From assembly GCF_000321415.2 (NCBI RefSeq), contig NC_019902.2, positions 3,224,001 through 3,288,000 on the forward strand: DNA of 64,000 bases, given 5' to 3'. The translations under genes and the position numbers were made by a program. The notes beneath the pieces were generated by a model. It saw only the letters and a list, made by a program, of their open reading frames with translations, was not told the DNA's origin and did no database searches. This document shows positions 56,059 to 64,000 of this stretch, in pieces (position 1 is the first letter of the stretch; each line of letters starts with the position of its first letter). This DNA comes from Thioalkalivibrio nitratireducens DSM 14787. GTDB lineage: Bacteria; Pseudomonadota; Gammaproteobacteria; Ectothiorhodospirales; Ectothiorhodospiraceae.

Positions 56059-56493
56059 TCAACCAGCGCAGCGCGGACAGCGGCCATGGATGGTGATCTC
56101 CGTGCGTTCCGGTTGATACCCCTTCGGAAGCGCGAAACCAGCGGTCGAATCCGGGCCATCCAGACAGACGATCTGGCCGCATCGGGTGCAGTGGAAATGC
56201 GCGTGATCGCCCGGCTGCACGCGATCCATCGCGTTGAAGCGCCAAACCCGGTCCTCGGCAGCAATCCGGTGCGCAAGATCGCGTTCCACCAGCCAGTCCA
56301 GAACCCGATACAGCGTCACCCGGTCCACATCCAAGCCACGCCTTTCGATGGCATCTTCGATCTCGTGGTGAGATAGCGCCGCTGCGCTGCCGAGCAGGAC
56401 CTCCAGAACGGCCAGGCGAGCCGGCGTCAGACGGCCGCCGACTGACCTCAGCCATTCACGCGCCCGGGATTGTGGGTCTGCCTCCGCCATCAT
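56059..56493 (-). CDS. zur: Fur-family regulator, probable zinc uptake regulator
   Basis: A 144-residue metalloregulator from the double ATG at 56493. The winged helix contains LTPARLAVLEVLLGSAAALSHHEIED-like sequence and DRVTLYRVLDWLVERDLAHRI. Structural zinc ligands are Cys102-x2-Cys105 (HCTRCGQIVCL) and Cys139-x2-Cys142; His97, His99 and His101 cluster just before. It clusters with COG0523, DUF1826 and aztABCD, so it is called Zur; the true Fur is at 43261. Confidence 0.82.
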   Translation of the reverse strand: MMAEADPQSRAREWLRSVGGRLTPARLAVLEVLLGSAAALSHHEIEDAIERRGLDVDRVTLYRVLDWLVERDLAHRIAAEDRVWRFNAMDRVQPGDHAHFHCTRCGQIVCLDGPDSTAGFALPKGYQPERTEITIHGRCPRCAG

Positions 56494-57072
56494 CGGACCA
56501 TTGCAGCACCTGGTGCGGGGCATAGCAATCCCGCGCGCTTCATCAACCAGGCCAATGCGCTATCCGATGCGGTCCGCACAGACGGGTCGGCCAGAAGAAG
56601 CACGCGATGATGCTGCGTACCGGGCGGGCCTCCGCGAGCCCTCAGGCTCCGGAGTCCCCCGTATCGCCGACCGGTTCCAGCAATGCAGGATCGTCATTCG
56701 CCGGCCGGTTCACCCGGATCGAAACCGGGTACGCGACCAACCGCTCCGCATCCAGCCGCCGGGCAACGTTGCGCAGCGTCTCCCGGTCCGAAAGCCCCGG
56801 ATCCAGCCACTGCCACCGGCACCCGGGATCGAGCACCACCGGCTGGCCAAAGTAATTGACGCCGACCGGACAGAATAATTGACGTCAGACAGCCGCAGCA
56901 GCTTTTCGAACTGGGGGTTCCGGAGCAGGTTCCTCACTGCTGATTCGAATGCGAACTGTCCTTTCATCCGGCCGCTCGTTTGGGTTGTCTGTGCCTATGC
57001 GGTTTTCGTGGAGGCTTTCTGGGGTCTGGGCTACAAGCCGGGGTGACAACAAGGCGCCGTGGTTGCGGCCGC
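56494..57072. other. Gene-poor junction between zinc island and accessory operon
   Basis: No complete gene is supported in 579 bases. A minus-strand N-terminal fragment (MKGQFAFESAVRNLLRNPQF, from 56967) breaks off near 56880, and another minus-strand fragment without an in-frame N-terminus (VVLDPGCRWQWLDPG) ends at 56642. Between them TAATTGACG is repeated at 56853-56861 and 56876-56884, in a setting that resembles the repeated ends of IS21-family elements. Confidence 0.45.
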
Positions 57073-60000
57073 TCATGTTGGCGGTGAAAGGTCAATGGCC
57101 CAGCGCTGCAGTGCGTAGGCGTCCATGTCCGCCTGTTCCAACAGCCCTAGTAGTTCCTCCTGGCGCGGTTGTCCGAACACGACTCGGTAAGCAGCGAGCT
57201 GTTTCTTGAGGCGGCCGAATGCCTCGACCTCCTTGCTATAGGGCAGCAGGGGTACGTACCTTTGCACGCGGTGCTTTCCTGAGACGATCCAGTAGGGGAC
57301 CAGGTCGCTCTCGTTCATTGACCTTGCCTGCTGCTCGGCGAGGTTAAAGATTCGATGCCAGAGGTCATCGCCCGGTTGCCATTGGCGCAGGGCTTCGTTC
57401 GCGTATTGCTCTGCGACGTTCTTGCGCACCGCATGCCCCTTGTACCGGTGGACACGGCCTTCGCGCTGTTCAAGGTCGACGGGATTGCCTGGCAGGTCCC
57501 AGTGCACCAGGTGGTGACACCAGGGGTGAAAGTCGAGTCCTTCCTGACCGACCGAAGTGCTGGCGAGGACGAACGGTCTGAACGGGCTGTTGAATGAGCT
57601 GCGGACGGCGTCCTGGCTGAAGGCCCCGTCTTCGGAGCGGATGTGGCCGAAGCGTAGGCAGAGCACTGTCCTGATGCGAATCTGGTCGGTGGTGACGCTG
57701 TTGTCGGTGCCATTCGGTTGATAGAACTGCGCGTGAACGCGCGAGGGGCGCGGCTCAACGGCCTCCGCGATGTCGGCGACGCATAGGCGTGACGTGTCAG
57801 TGGTAGAGGCGGTCTCGTTCCAGGCGTGTTGTTCCCATCGCAGATGCCACATTTCGTCGAGCACGGCCTGGAGATTGCCCTGTACGCAGTAGCGGAGCAC
57901 CTGCTTCCAGTAGACGTTGTCCGCCTCTTCGTGGTGCGGATCGTGGCCGGAGACCTGCTGCAGCAGCCGAACCACGGCTGGGCGATTGAAGAGCTTCCAG
58001 AAGGCGTGGGCGATCTCTACACTCTGAAAACGCCGCTCCAGGTCATCCAGGCCCGCCGGCGCCAGGCTTCGTACGGCCAGCACGCCCGGAGCGCCGAGCG
58101 CCAGTTCGGTGACCAGCTCGGCCAGATGCTCGGGCCGGCGGCCGAGCTCGGCGGCATCCAGTTGGAGGAGGTCATCAAGGTAGGCGGACATGACCTCGGG
58201 ATTGGGCTTCGCGACGTCGTCTTCGTTCGCGTCGCGCCACCTGGCAAGGAACAGGTCCATGCCCGGATCGAGCAGGCGGAGAATCATCCACTCCCAACGG
58301 TCGTCGACCGGCCCCTCCTGAGGATCCGGGAGGTCGGGCTGCGCGAGCAGGGTCTCCACACGCGCTCGAACCCAGGCGCGGCGCTCCTCGCCGAACGGAG
58401 CGCCCAGGGGGTGGGCCACATCCGCCAGCGGCAGGCAGGGCAGCAGGAGTAGCAGCAGTCGATGCCTGTTTCGCGTGCCTTCGCCCGTCTGCGTCAGTCG
58501 CAGCAGGCCGCGTTGTTGCCGGTCGGGATCCAGATAGGAGTCCATGCTACCGCCCACCATGCGTCGTTCGGCCTCGTAGCTCAGCATCGCGCTGACGGCG
58601 TCGGGCACAACGTTCCAGGCCGAGAACAGCAGGCTCTTCGTCAGCCCCTCCTTGTCCGCATAGGGGCCCTCCAGGTCCCAGTACGGCACCGTCGGCGGGA
58701 TCCACAGCAGCTTCCAGAGGCCCCGGTCCAGCAGGCTCGAGACGAGTTCCCGCAGCTTGGCGTTGCCTGGGTCTATCTCTGACCAATCTTCAAAAGCCTG
58801 TTTGGCCAGGAAGGCACTACGGTGCGTCCGCAGTACGGTGCTGACCTTGTCCGGCGACAGGCTCAGCGCATCGGTCAGCCGCTCGTTCACCCGGTAGCCG
58901 TGCATGAAATGCAGTGGGTAAGGCGCAGACTTCCAGAAGGGCATCGGGTCGTGGTCACCGACGGCACGGAAGACCGCGTCGGTGGCGATGAAATGGCGGA
59001 CATCAAGGGGCGTCAGTTCGGGCCTGGCCGGTGGCTCGGCGACCATCGCATCTCGATCAGCGCTGGCCGCGACCCTTTCCGTCCGTGACATCACCGCGCA
59101 CAGGCTGTCCTCCACGTCGCGCTTGGCGTCGAGCATTCGGTCGGTGTGTTCGAGCGATGCGCGCTTGAGCTCAGTGCCGAAGCGCGACAGCCGCGCCTGA
59201 AGCTGCTGGACCTTCGACTCATCGCCTGCCATCAGGAAGCGCGTAGTGGCGAGGAAGTCGGCGTAGTGGTCCTCGTGCTGGATTTCCGCGTCGGCGGTGT
59301 ACAGCTTGTAGGGGGTGGCCGACAGCAGCAGTGTTCTTACCGGATGGCCTTCGCGCGTCGGTGCATTGAACAGGTGCTGTGCCAGCTCCGCAGCGGGGTC
59401 GTGGTCCAGGTCACGCGTTTCCAGCAGCGCCTTGAAGCGCTGGAACTCGTCGAGAATGATCAGGTCCGGCTCAAGCTCCCGCACGCAGACTTCGGCGAGC
59501 AGCCGTCTCAGCCTGCTCAGGAGCTGGTTGCATCGTTGGCGGGCTTTGCGCGGGTAGGCGTCGCGGTGATCCGTGAACCAGGTCTCGATGACCTGACGCA
59601 GGTCCTCCCGCAAACCGGGCGCATCGTTGACGGCGCTGACAAAGCGTTCGGCGATGCCGGCGTCGATGGCCAAGGGCCGGTGACGGATCTTATACTGCCA
59701 GATCTCCGTTCGTCTGACCGCCCCCTGAAGCAGGTGCATCAGACCCGTGCGATCAAGGTCGAGCGGTTCCAGGAGATGGTAGAGGACGCGCCGCTCCCTG
59801 GCGTGGCCGCCGGAGTGCCCCATCTCGAAGGAGGTGCCCGGCGTGAAGCTGATGAAGTTGACCTTGCCGTCGCGGAGGCTGGTGTGGTTGTCGCGCAGCG
59901 CCAGTTCGGTGGCGAGCATCGTCAGTCGGGTGGCCTGCGCGTAGCCGTTCTGCGACACGCTTCCGATCTGCAGCTTTGGTAGGTTGGCCCGGGCAATGGA

Positions 60001-60237
60001 GGTATTGCTGCAGATGTAGACCACGTTGATGTGGTCTACCGCATACCACAGGCGGTCGATGGCCTTGGCGATAATGCCTCGTGCCACGAGGGTCTTGCCG
60101 AGCCCCACTTCGTCGGCCACCAGGAAACGCCCCGTGCTGTCCGGCGCTTCGAAGAGCCGCCGGAATGCGTGCGCGACGGTACGCCGCTGGAAGGGCTTGA
60201 GTGTCCCGAGAGCGGAGTCGACGTCAGGTCGTTGCAT
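57073..60237 (-). CDS. SF2/SNF2-type helicase of the accessory operon
   Basis: A 1054-residue DNA or RNA translocase. Motif I is DEVGLGKT (42-49), motif II DEFQ (263-266, in LIILDEFQRF), motif III SATPYKLY (306-313), motif V TSVGQEGLDFHP near 894-905 and motif VI EQREGRVHRYKG (923-934). The 550 residues between motif III and motif V have no known domain. The ATG at 60237 lies within the last bases of the PLD gene (14-base overlap). Helicases with this DEFQ/QREGRVHR pattern are found in defence islands beside PLD-like proteins; whether this one acts on phage DNA is inference. Confidence 0.8.
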   Translation of the reverse strand: MQRPDVDSALGTLKPFQRRTVAHAFRRLFEAPDSTGRFLVADEVGLGKTLVARGIIAKAIDRLWYAVDHINVVYICSNTSIARANLPKLQIGSVSQNGYAQATRLTMLATELALRDNHTSLRDGKVNFISFTPGTSFEMGHSGGHARERRVLYHLLEPLDLDRTGLMHLLQGAVRRTEIWQYKIRHRPLAIDAGIAERFVSAVNDAPGLREDLRQVIETWFTDHRDAYPRKARQRCNQLLSRLRRLLAEVCVRELEPDLIILDEFQRFKALLETRDLDHDPAAELAQHLFNAPTREGHPVRTLLLSATPYKLYTADAEIQHEDHYADFLATTRFLMAGDESKVQQLQARLSRFGTELKRASLEHTDRMLDAKRDVEDSLCAVMSRTERVAASADRDAMVAEPPARPELTPLDVRHFIATDAVFRAVGDHDPMPFWKSAPYPLHFMHGYRVNERLTDALSLSPDKVSTVLRTHRSAFLAKQAFEDWSEIDPGNAKLRELVSSLLDRGLWKLLWIPPTVPYWDLEGPYADKEGLTKSLLFSAWNVVPDAVSAMLSYEAERRMVGGSMDSYLDPDRQQRGLLRLTQTGEGTRNRHRLLLLLLPCLPLADVAHPLGAPFGEERRAWVRARVETLLAQPDLPDPQEGPVDDRWEWMILRLLDPGMDLFLARWRDANEDDVAKPNPEVMSAYLDDLLQLDAAELGRRPEHLAELVTELALGAPGVLAVRSLAPAGLDDLERRFQSVEIAHAFWKLFNRPAVVRLLQQVSGHDPHHEEADNVYWKQVLRYCVQGNLQAVLDEMWHLRWEQHAWNETASTTDTSRLCVADIAEAVEPRPSRVHAQFYQPNGTDNSVTTDQIRIRTVLCLRFGHIRSEDGAFSQDAVRSSFNSPFRPFVLASTSVGQEGLDFHPWCHHLVHWDLPGNPVDLEQREGRVHRYKGHAVRKNVAEQYANEALRQWQPGDDLWHRIFNLAEQQARSMNESDLVPYWIVSGKHRVQRYVPLLPYSKEVEAFGRLKKQLAAYRVVFGQPRQEELLGLLEQADMDAYALQRWAIDLSPPT

Positions 60238-62071
60238 TGCTGGTCCCAGTGGTTTCGGCCGAGTCGCGCGGCGTCGCTTGGTCGAGGTCGTGGTGGACGG
60301 CGGCGTAGATCGTCCGCCACATCTCGTAGAGATCGTCCGGCACAATGCTGGGGCCTTCGCTGGTGGCGCGCAGGTCTTCGATCAGGCGCTGCAGGGGCTC
60401 CAGACGCTGCGGGTCCCGGGAGGCGGCCCTGACGAGGTCTTCCAAGAGCGGGGCATTGTCCAGGCCGTCAGATTGGTGGCGCTGCCAGCTTCCGCCCCCG
60501 TTGCCCATCGCCCAGTCGGGCATGCTGTCCAGGCCGCCGAGCAATGCCCGCAGAAACTGCAGGAAGCGTTGCGGGCTGTCGATCAGGGTGCGAAGCACCT
60601 GGGCAACACGGCTGTCGGGTATGCCGGAGGCCGGGAGCTTCAATGCCATGCGCACGTCATCGATCGCCGCGTCGGCTTCGACGCGGAAGGCGACGAATGC
60701 GGTGAGTCGTGACATCGGGAGGGGCCATGCCAGCGGCAGTTCCAGCGGGCGCGCGTGGTCTTCGTTGACGGAAACGGGCCAAGCCGACACCGAGACACCC
60801 TCGGGCAGCGCCACGCTGCCCTCCAGCATCCAGGTCCATGCCTTACCCTCGGGTCGGCAGACCACTCGCAGGTCGCCTTTCACGAGTCGTTGCCGGGCCG
60901 TATCAAGCCGTTCGCGTGCGGCCGCGATCTTCGGGTCTTCAGTAGCGGGCTCGCCCGGTCGATATGCTTCACACAGCCTGGGAAAGCCGGACTCGACGAA
61001 GCGTTCGATTCCCGATCCCTTGTCCGAACCGGGTCGCCCCTTGGGTCCGGTGATGGCGGCCACCACTTCCACATTGCGCCCGGTGAACGCCGCATGGGTA
61101 AGGTTGGCCGAACCGACATACCAGGTCACCTGGTGGCCGTGCTCGAGGGCGATGAGCTTGGCGTGCAGGTCGGAGTGGCGCTCAGTCTGGCGGTCGTCCG
61201 GTTCATCCAGCGCACTTTCGGAGAGCACCAGAATCGAGTCCCAAGCCTCACGGTGCCGGGGTGGCAGTGCATCCAGGGCTTCACGCCGGCTGATCAATGT
61301 GCGTGGTGGTCGGGACAGGCGCACGAGCTGATCCAGCGTCGTGGCGCTCAGGAATGGCGCGATGGCCAGCAGGCCATTGCCCTTGCGCTCGAGTTGCCAC
61401 GGCGTGTCGGCGCCGTCTTCCAGCCCGAGGCCATGAAAGCGAATTGGCCCCCGGAAGCCCTGAGGGGCGGGGAAGCTCGTCCGTGCCACGTCTTCTGCAA
61501 GTGCCCGCACGACGTCGATGCGTTGGACATCGAGGGTTTGCGCGGTCAGTTCGGGTAGCGTGTTCAGAAAGCGAGCCAGATCCGCTGAGGCCTCGACAGG
61601 GCGCTGCTCGTCGGCGGCGTTCTCGCTGACCAGCGCCACATCCCAGGAGCGGTCGAAGGTCAGGTTGCGCGAAGCGATCGCGACGCGAAATCGGGGTGGG
61701 GCGTCGTCGCTGACGAAGCGCACGACCCAGACCTTCGGATGGAAGGTGCCGCCATTGACGCTGCGCACGGGATGCACGCTGGTTTCGAGCAGGCTGTAGA
61801 GCGCCCGGTTGGTGTGTGGGATGGCAATGCCGGATTCGTCCACGAAGACGTGCACGCGCTCGCCGGCTTCGCGCAGGGCCTCCAGCAGCAGCAGAGGCTC
61901 CTCCATCAGCTCATCGACGCCTCGGTCCGAATGCGCCAGAACCGCCAGCGGCAGCGCCAGCAGGACGTCGAGGTCGAGCGAGTAGGTCGACAGGACGGCG
62001 TGGTCGATGCGAAAGCCTGCCGGTGGGCGCAGCACGTCCATCGCCACGGAGCGGGTATCAGGAGCGAGCAT
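60224..62071 (-). CDS. Phospholipase-D-like protein with two HKD-type motifs
   Basis: A 615-residue protein with two HKD-like half-sites: FHPKVW (His111, Lys113) with ASRNLTFDRSWD (about 133-144), and LHAKLI (His303, Lys305) with GSANLTHAAFTGRNVE (320-335). Two half-sites in one chain would form a single active centre, as in PLD nucleases such as the DISARM protein DrmC. The C-terminal 240 residues are not recognised. The ATG overlaps the stop of the DUF6361 gene (TGATG), and its end overlaps the helicase start, so the three are translated as one unit. Confidence 0.8.
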   Translation of the reverse strand: MLAPDTRSVAMDVLRPPAGFRIDHAVLSTYSLDLDVLLALPLAVLAHSDRGVDELMEEPLLLLEALREAGERVHVFVDESGIAIPHTNRALYSLLETSVHPVRSVNGGTFHPKVWVVRFVSDDAPPRFRVAIASRNLTFDRSWDVALVSENAADEQRPVEASADLARFLNTLPELTAQTLDVQRIDVVRALAEDVARTSFPAPQGFRGPIRFHGLGLEDGADTPWQLERKGNGLLAIAPFLSATTLDQLVRLSRPPRTLISRREALDALPPRHREAWDSILVLSESALDEPDDRQTERHSDLHAKLIALEHGHQVTWYVGSANLTHAAFTGRNVEVVAAITGPKGRPGSDKGSGIERFVESGFPRLCEAYRPGEPATEDPKIAAARERLDTARQRLVKGDLRVVCRPEGKAWTWMLEGSVALPEGVSVSAWPVSVNEDHARPLELPLAWPLPMSRLTAFVAFRVEADAAIDDVRMALKLPASGIPDSRVAQVLRTLIDSPQRFLQFLRALLGGLDSMPDWAMGNGGGSWQRHQSDGLDNAPLLEDLVRAASRDPQRLEPLQRLIEDLRATSEGPSIVPDDLYEMWRTIYAAVHHDLDQATPRDSAETTGTSNATT

Positions 62072-63279
62072 CAGTGACCGAGTCCTTTATGAAGATCGAT
62101 GAGGAGCCGGCGTACCTGGGGCCACCGGAACTGCATGCGCCCGACACCGACATTGCCGCGCCAGTCCAGCAGCCGCCCCTGGTTCACGACCCGGGCCCTC
62201 GGTCCCTTGAGTTGGCGCTCCCGGTCGGCGATCAGCCGGCGCAACTCTTCGTCATTCACGACGCCATCCGGTCCGTTCATGGCGACCCGCCGGGACCATG
62301 TTTCGACGAAGCGCTGTTGGGGTGTGGGCAGGTGCGCGCCGTGCAAGCGCACGAAGTGCCAGAGCGCTTCTGGATCAAATGCGTCCTCGTCGGCCTCGCG
62401 ATTCGCCCATTCTGCGAGCGCGTCGCGGTAATGCTCGATCCATTCCTCGTCGTCAGCCCGGTCGTGCTCGGTACGACGCAGTTCCGCCAGCAACAGGTTG
62501 TAGAGCAGCGGCGCGCCCTCGACGTGCCGTGAAAAGCGGCGCGCAAGCTCAACCACATCGCAGATGGCCGGAGGGCCGCGAAGCGCTTCCGGGTCTTCCC
62601 ACAGATACTCGGCCGGTGAACTGGAGCCCTCGCGGGCAAGCCACGCCAGCAGGGTGCCGTTGCAGGTGGCTTCCAGGCGCCCGAGCAAGAAGTCGGCTTC
62701 TTCCGGGGTCAGCGCAAAGGCGGCGTCTTCCGGGAACGCATCGGGTGCGGGCGGGAGCCGAGGGTGCCAGGTGGCCTCCTGAGTCCAGATCACGCCGGGA
62801 TCGTCGGTGCGAGGGTAATCGGAACGCCGACGCCGGAGGCTGTGGAAGTGCGCGTGATACCAGCCCTGACTCTTGGCGGGAACGAACAGGCCCCAGTGCA
62901 CTAGGGCCGCCCAGTAGGCGGAACTGGCCAGCCGCGCCACCGCCTCGCGCGCGTGGACGCCGATGATCCCCTCCGGCGCATCACTGGTAGCAAGGGCGTC
63001 GATCAGCGTGACCTCAAGGCGCCGAGCCTCACTGGCGACATCAAAGTTGCCGTGCCTGGCCTCGAGCTGCTGATAGACCCACGGAATGAACAGCACGTAC
63101 CGAAGCCTTGTGTGCAGCACCGAGGTGCCGGGAAACAGGGCGTTGGACAGCACATCGCGCAGGCTGCCAAGCCCGAGCTCATCGACCGTGCCCTGCTCAT
63201 TGAACAGATCGAGCACCTTGCGCGCTTTGTCGCGATCCGCTGCGGTCAGATCGAGCCAGTGCAGATAGGCGTTATCCAT
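62071..63279 (-). CDS. DUF6361 family protein
   Basis: A 402-residue protein starting at the ATG at 63279, which is preceded by a very strong GGAGGGGGAG ribosome-binding site (63283-63292). The N-terminus YLHWLDLTAADRDKARKVLD and the following LGLGSLRDVLSNALFPGTSV fit the family known to me as DUF6361, whose function is unknown. No catalytic motif, membrane segment or signal peptide is seen; the charged helical composition suggests an interaction protein. It is the first gene of the three-gene operon and faces the truncated regulator. Confidence 0.72.
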   Translation of the reverse strand: MDNAYLHWLDLTAADRDKARKVLDLFNEQGTVDELGLGSLRDVLSNALFPGTSVLHTRLRYVLFIPWVYQQLEARHGNFDVASEARRLEVTLIDALATSDAPEGIIGVHAREAVARLASSAYWAALVHWGLFVPAKSQGWYHAHFHSLRRRRSDYPRTDDPGVIWTQEATWHPRLPPAPDAFPEDAAFALTPEEADFLLGRLEATCNGTLLAWLAREGSSSPAEYLWEDPEALRGPPAICDVVELARRFSRHVEGAPLLYNLLLAELRRTEHDRADDEEWIEHYRDALAEWANREADEDAFDPEALWHFVRLHGAHLPTPQQRFVETWSRRVAMNGPDGVVNDEELRRLIADRERQLKGPRARVVNQGRLLDWRGNVGVGRMQFRWPQVRRLLIDLHKGLGH

Positions 63280-63415
63280 CGTCTCCCCCTCCGGACGTAT
63301 CGTCATTCTCCGGCTGATCGCGTCTCCTCTTCCGCGCGAACGCGAAGATTAGATCAGCATTCCGGATCGGCTGGCGGTTGGTCGCTTCAGGGTTCATGTG
63401 ACCATTGTCTGCAGT

Positions 63416-63440
63416 CTATGCGACTTCCCATGTCGCATAG
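63416..63440. promoter_or_regulatory. Operator palindrome of the accessory operon
   Basis: CTATGCGAC-N7-GTCGCATAG is a perfect 9-7-9 inverted repeat between the divergent DUF6361 gene and the winged-helix regulator. Its symmetry and place fit a dimeric repressor site; TAGACT, a -10-like box on the minus strand, overlaps one edge. Confidence 0.65.
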
Positions 63441-63478
63441 TGGGGTTCCGATGGAACTTCCGTGCACACTGGAATCCT

Positions 63479-63751
63479 ATGGCCAATCACAGCGACCAGG
63501 TTTACCGGCAGTGGCAACTACTGAGGGCCATCCCCCGTGCGCCCCAGCGTCGTTCGACGCGCGAGCTCTATGAGCATCTGCGGCATAACGGTTACGACAT
63601 CACGGTGCGCTCCGTGCAGCGGGATCTGGCGGCTCTGTCGACTCAGTTTGGCTTCGTCGACGAAACGCAGGGCAGAACTGCATACTGGTACTGGCCGGAA
63701 AGCTTCCGGGTGCTTGATGTCCCGGGCATGGATCCGAAGGATAAAGGATAG
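63479..63751 (+). CDS. Truncated WYL-family regulator (winged helix only)
   Basis: A 90-residue protein with the winged helix-turn-helix typical of WYL-domain regulators: QVYRQWQLLRAIP, STRELYEHLRHNGYDITVRS, VQRDLAALSTQFGFVDE, YWYWPESFRVLDVPGMDP. Full-length relatives carry a WYL domain of some 200 residues after this point, but here the frame stops inside a 31-bp repeat. It is therefore probably a remnant, although it could still bind DNA. It is divergent from the defence-like operon, and the operator lies 40-65 bases upstream. Confidence 0.72.
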   Translation: MANHSDQVYRQWQLLRAIPRAPQRRSTRELYEHLRHNGYDITVRSVQRDLAALSTQFGFVDETQGRTAYWYWPESFRVLDVPGMDPKDKG

Positions 63752-63807
63752 GAAATCCAATCGCCTTGAGGCAATTAAGGATAGAGGATAGCAAATCCAA
63801 CTGCCTT
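63737..63807. repeat. Two 31-bp direct repeats at the end of the regulator
   Basis: Copies at 63737-63767 and 63777-63807 match at 27 of 31 positions with a period of 40. Each contains two GGATA units and ends with a CCTT. The regulator's stop codon falls inside the first copy. Confidence 0.75.
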
Positions 63808-63893
63808 CGCCCGAATATCCCTTCGCCCAAGGGGTCTGTCAACTCCCAACGGAAGGCCCTTCTGAGCAGCGGCGGCAGCCTATGGGGCCGACT

Positions 63894-64000
63894 TCAGCCA
63901 ATTCGACGTCCCTGATCGCCCACGCACACGACGTCCGCCGGACACCAGACCGCCGCGTCGGCGTCGCCCAGGGGCACCGTGCGCCCCGCAAAGTACTCGG
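63894..64000 (-). CDS. C-terminus of an unidentified protein (partial)
   Basis: Read on the minus strand, 35 codons run from the window edge to a TGA at 63894-63896. They end VVCVGDQGRRIG after EYFAGRTVPLGDADAAVWCP. Base composition is like the rest of the chromosome. I do not recognise the family; the rest lies beyond the window. Confidence 0.35.
   Translation of the reverse strand, partial: EYFAGRTVPLGDADAAVWCPADVVCVGDQGRRIG

Noticed and set aside
57073-63279. Calling the operon DISARM
   Set aside because: PLD and helicase partners fit loosely, but the DUF1998 protein and methyltransferase are absent and DUF6361 is not a DISARM component.

Overview
The window is a high-GC gammaproteobacterial chromosome segment. 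Housekeeping blocks (nuo, secG-tRNA-Leu(GAG), rlmE-ftsH-folP-glmM, carAB-greA, grpE/dnaK/dnaJ, fur/bamE/rnfH/ratA/smpB, prmB-aroC, epmA/efp/epmB) keep gammaproteobacterial gene order. A halophilic or sulfur-oxidising member (Ectothiorhodospiraceae-like) would fit, but the sequence does not fix the genus.

Layout. 1-7971: respiratory complex I genes nuoA-nuoH on the minus strand (nuoH cut by the window edge), behind a good sigma-70 promoter. 8230-14469: tRNA-Leu, secG, tpiA, glmM, folP, ftsH, rlmE, all minus, with an intrinsic terminator between ftsH and folP. 14541-25593: yhbY, greA, carB, carA, a small monooxygenase-fold protein, dapB, an MFS carrier, aroC, a rhodanese and prmB. 25594-27016: a gene-free stretch holding two palindromic dispersed repeats and a decayed PAS-domain gene fragment. 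27017-35266: psd, the complete EF-P beta-lysylation set (epmA, efp, epmB), a PilZ-like protein and a FimX-like degenerate GGDEF/EAL protein. 35450-40463: dnaJ, dnaK, grpE, hrcA with a consensus sigma-32 promoter before dnaK and a CIRCE-like operator before hrcA. 40602-48363: nadK, recN, fur, bamE, rnfH, ratA, a sodium:neurotransmitter symporter-type carrier, smpB and a di-heme peroxidase.

48479-56493 is a zinc-scarcity island: AztD-like metallochaperone, AztB/AztA/AztC ABC importer, a His-rich outer-membrane protein, a COG0523 GTPase, a DUF1826 gene broken by a one-base frameshift, and a Zur-type Fur-family regulator. Two operator-like palindromes lie between zur and DUF1826, and a different one lies before aztD. 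The layout suggests outer-membrane entry, periplasmic capture, inner-membrane import and intracellular allocation of zinc under one regulator.

57073-63751 is an accessory operon and the most novel part of the window. A DUF6361-type protein, a two-HKD phospholipase-D-like protein and a 1054-residue SF2/SNF2-type helicase overlap head to tail on the minus strand. Divergent to them is a regulator that keeps only its winged helix (the WYL part is gone), and a perfect 9-7-9 palindrome lies between. The set resembles an anti-phage module but lacks the marker genes of DISARM and BREX. Two copies of a 178-bp inverted dispersed repeat lie at 28083-28260 and 53802-53979. The last 107 bases hold the C-terminus of an unidentified minus-strand gene.
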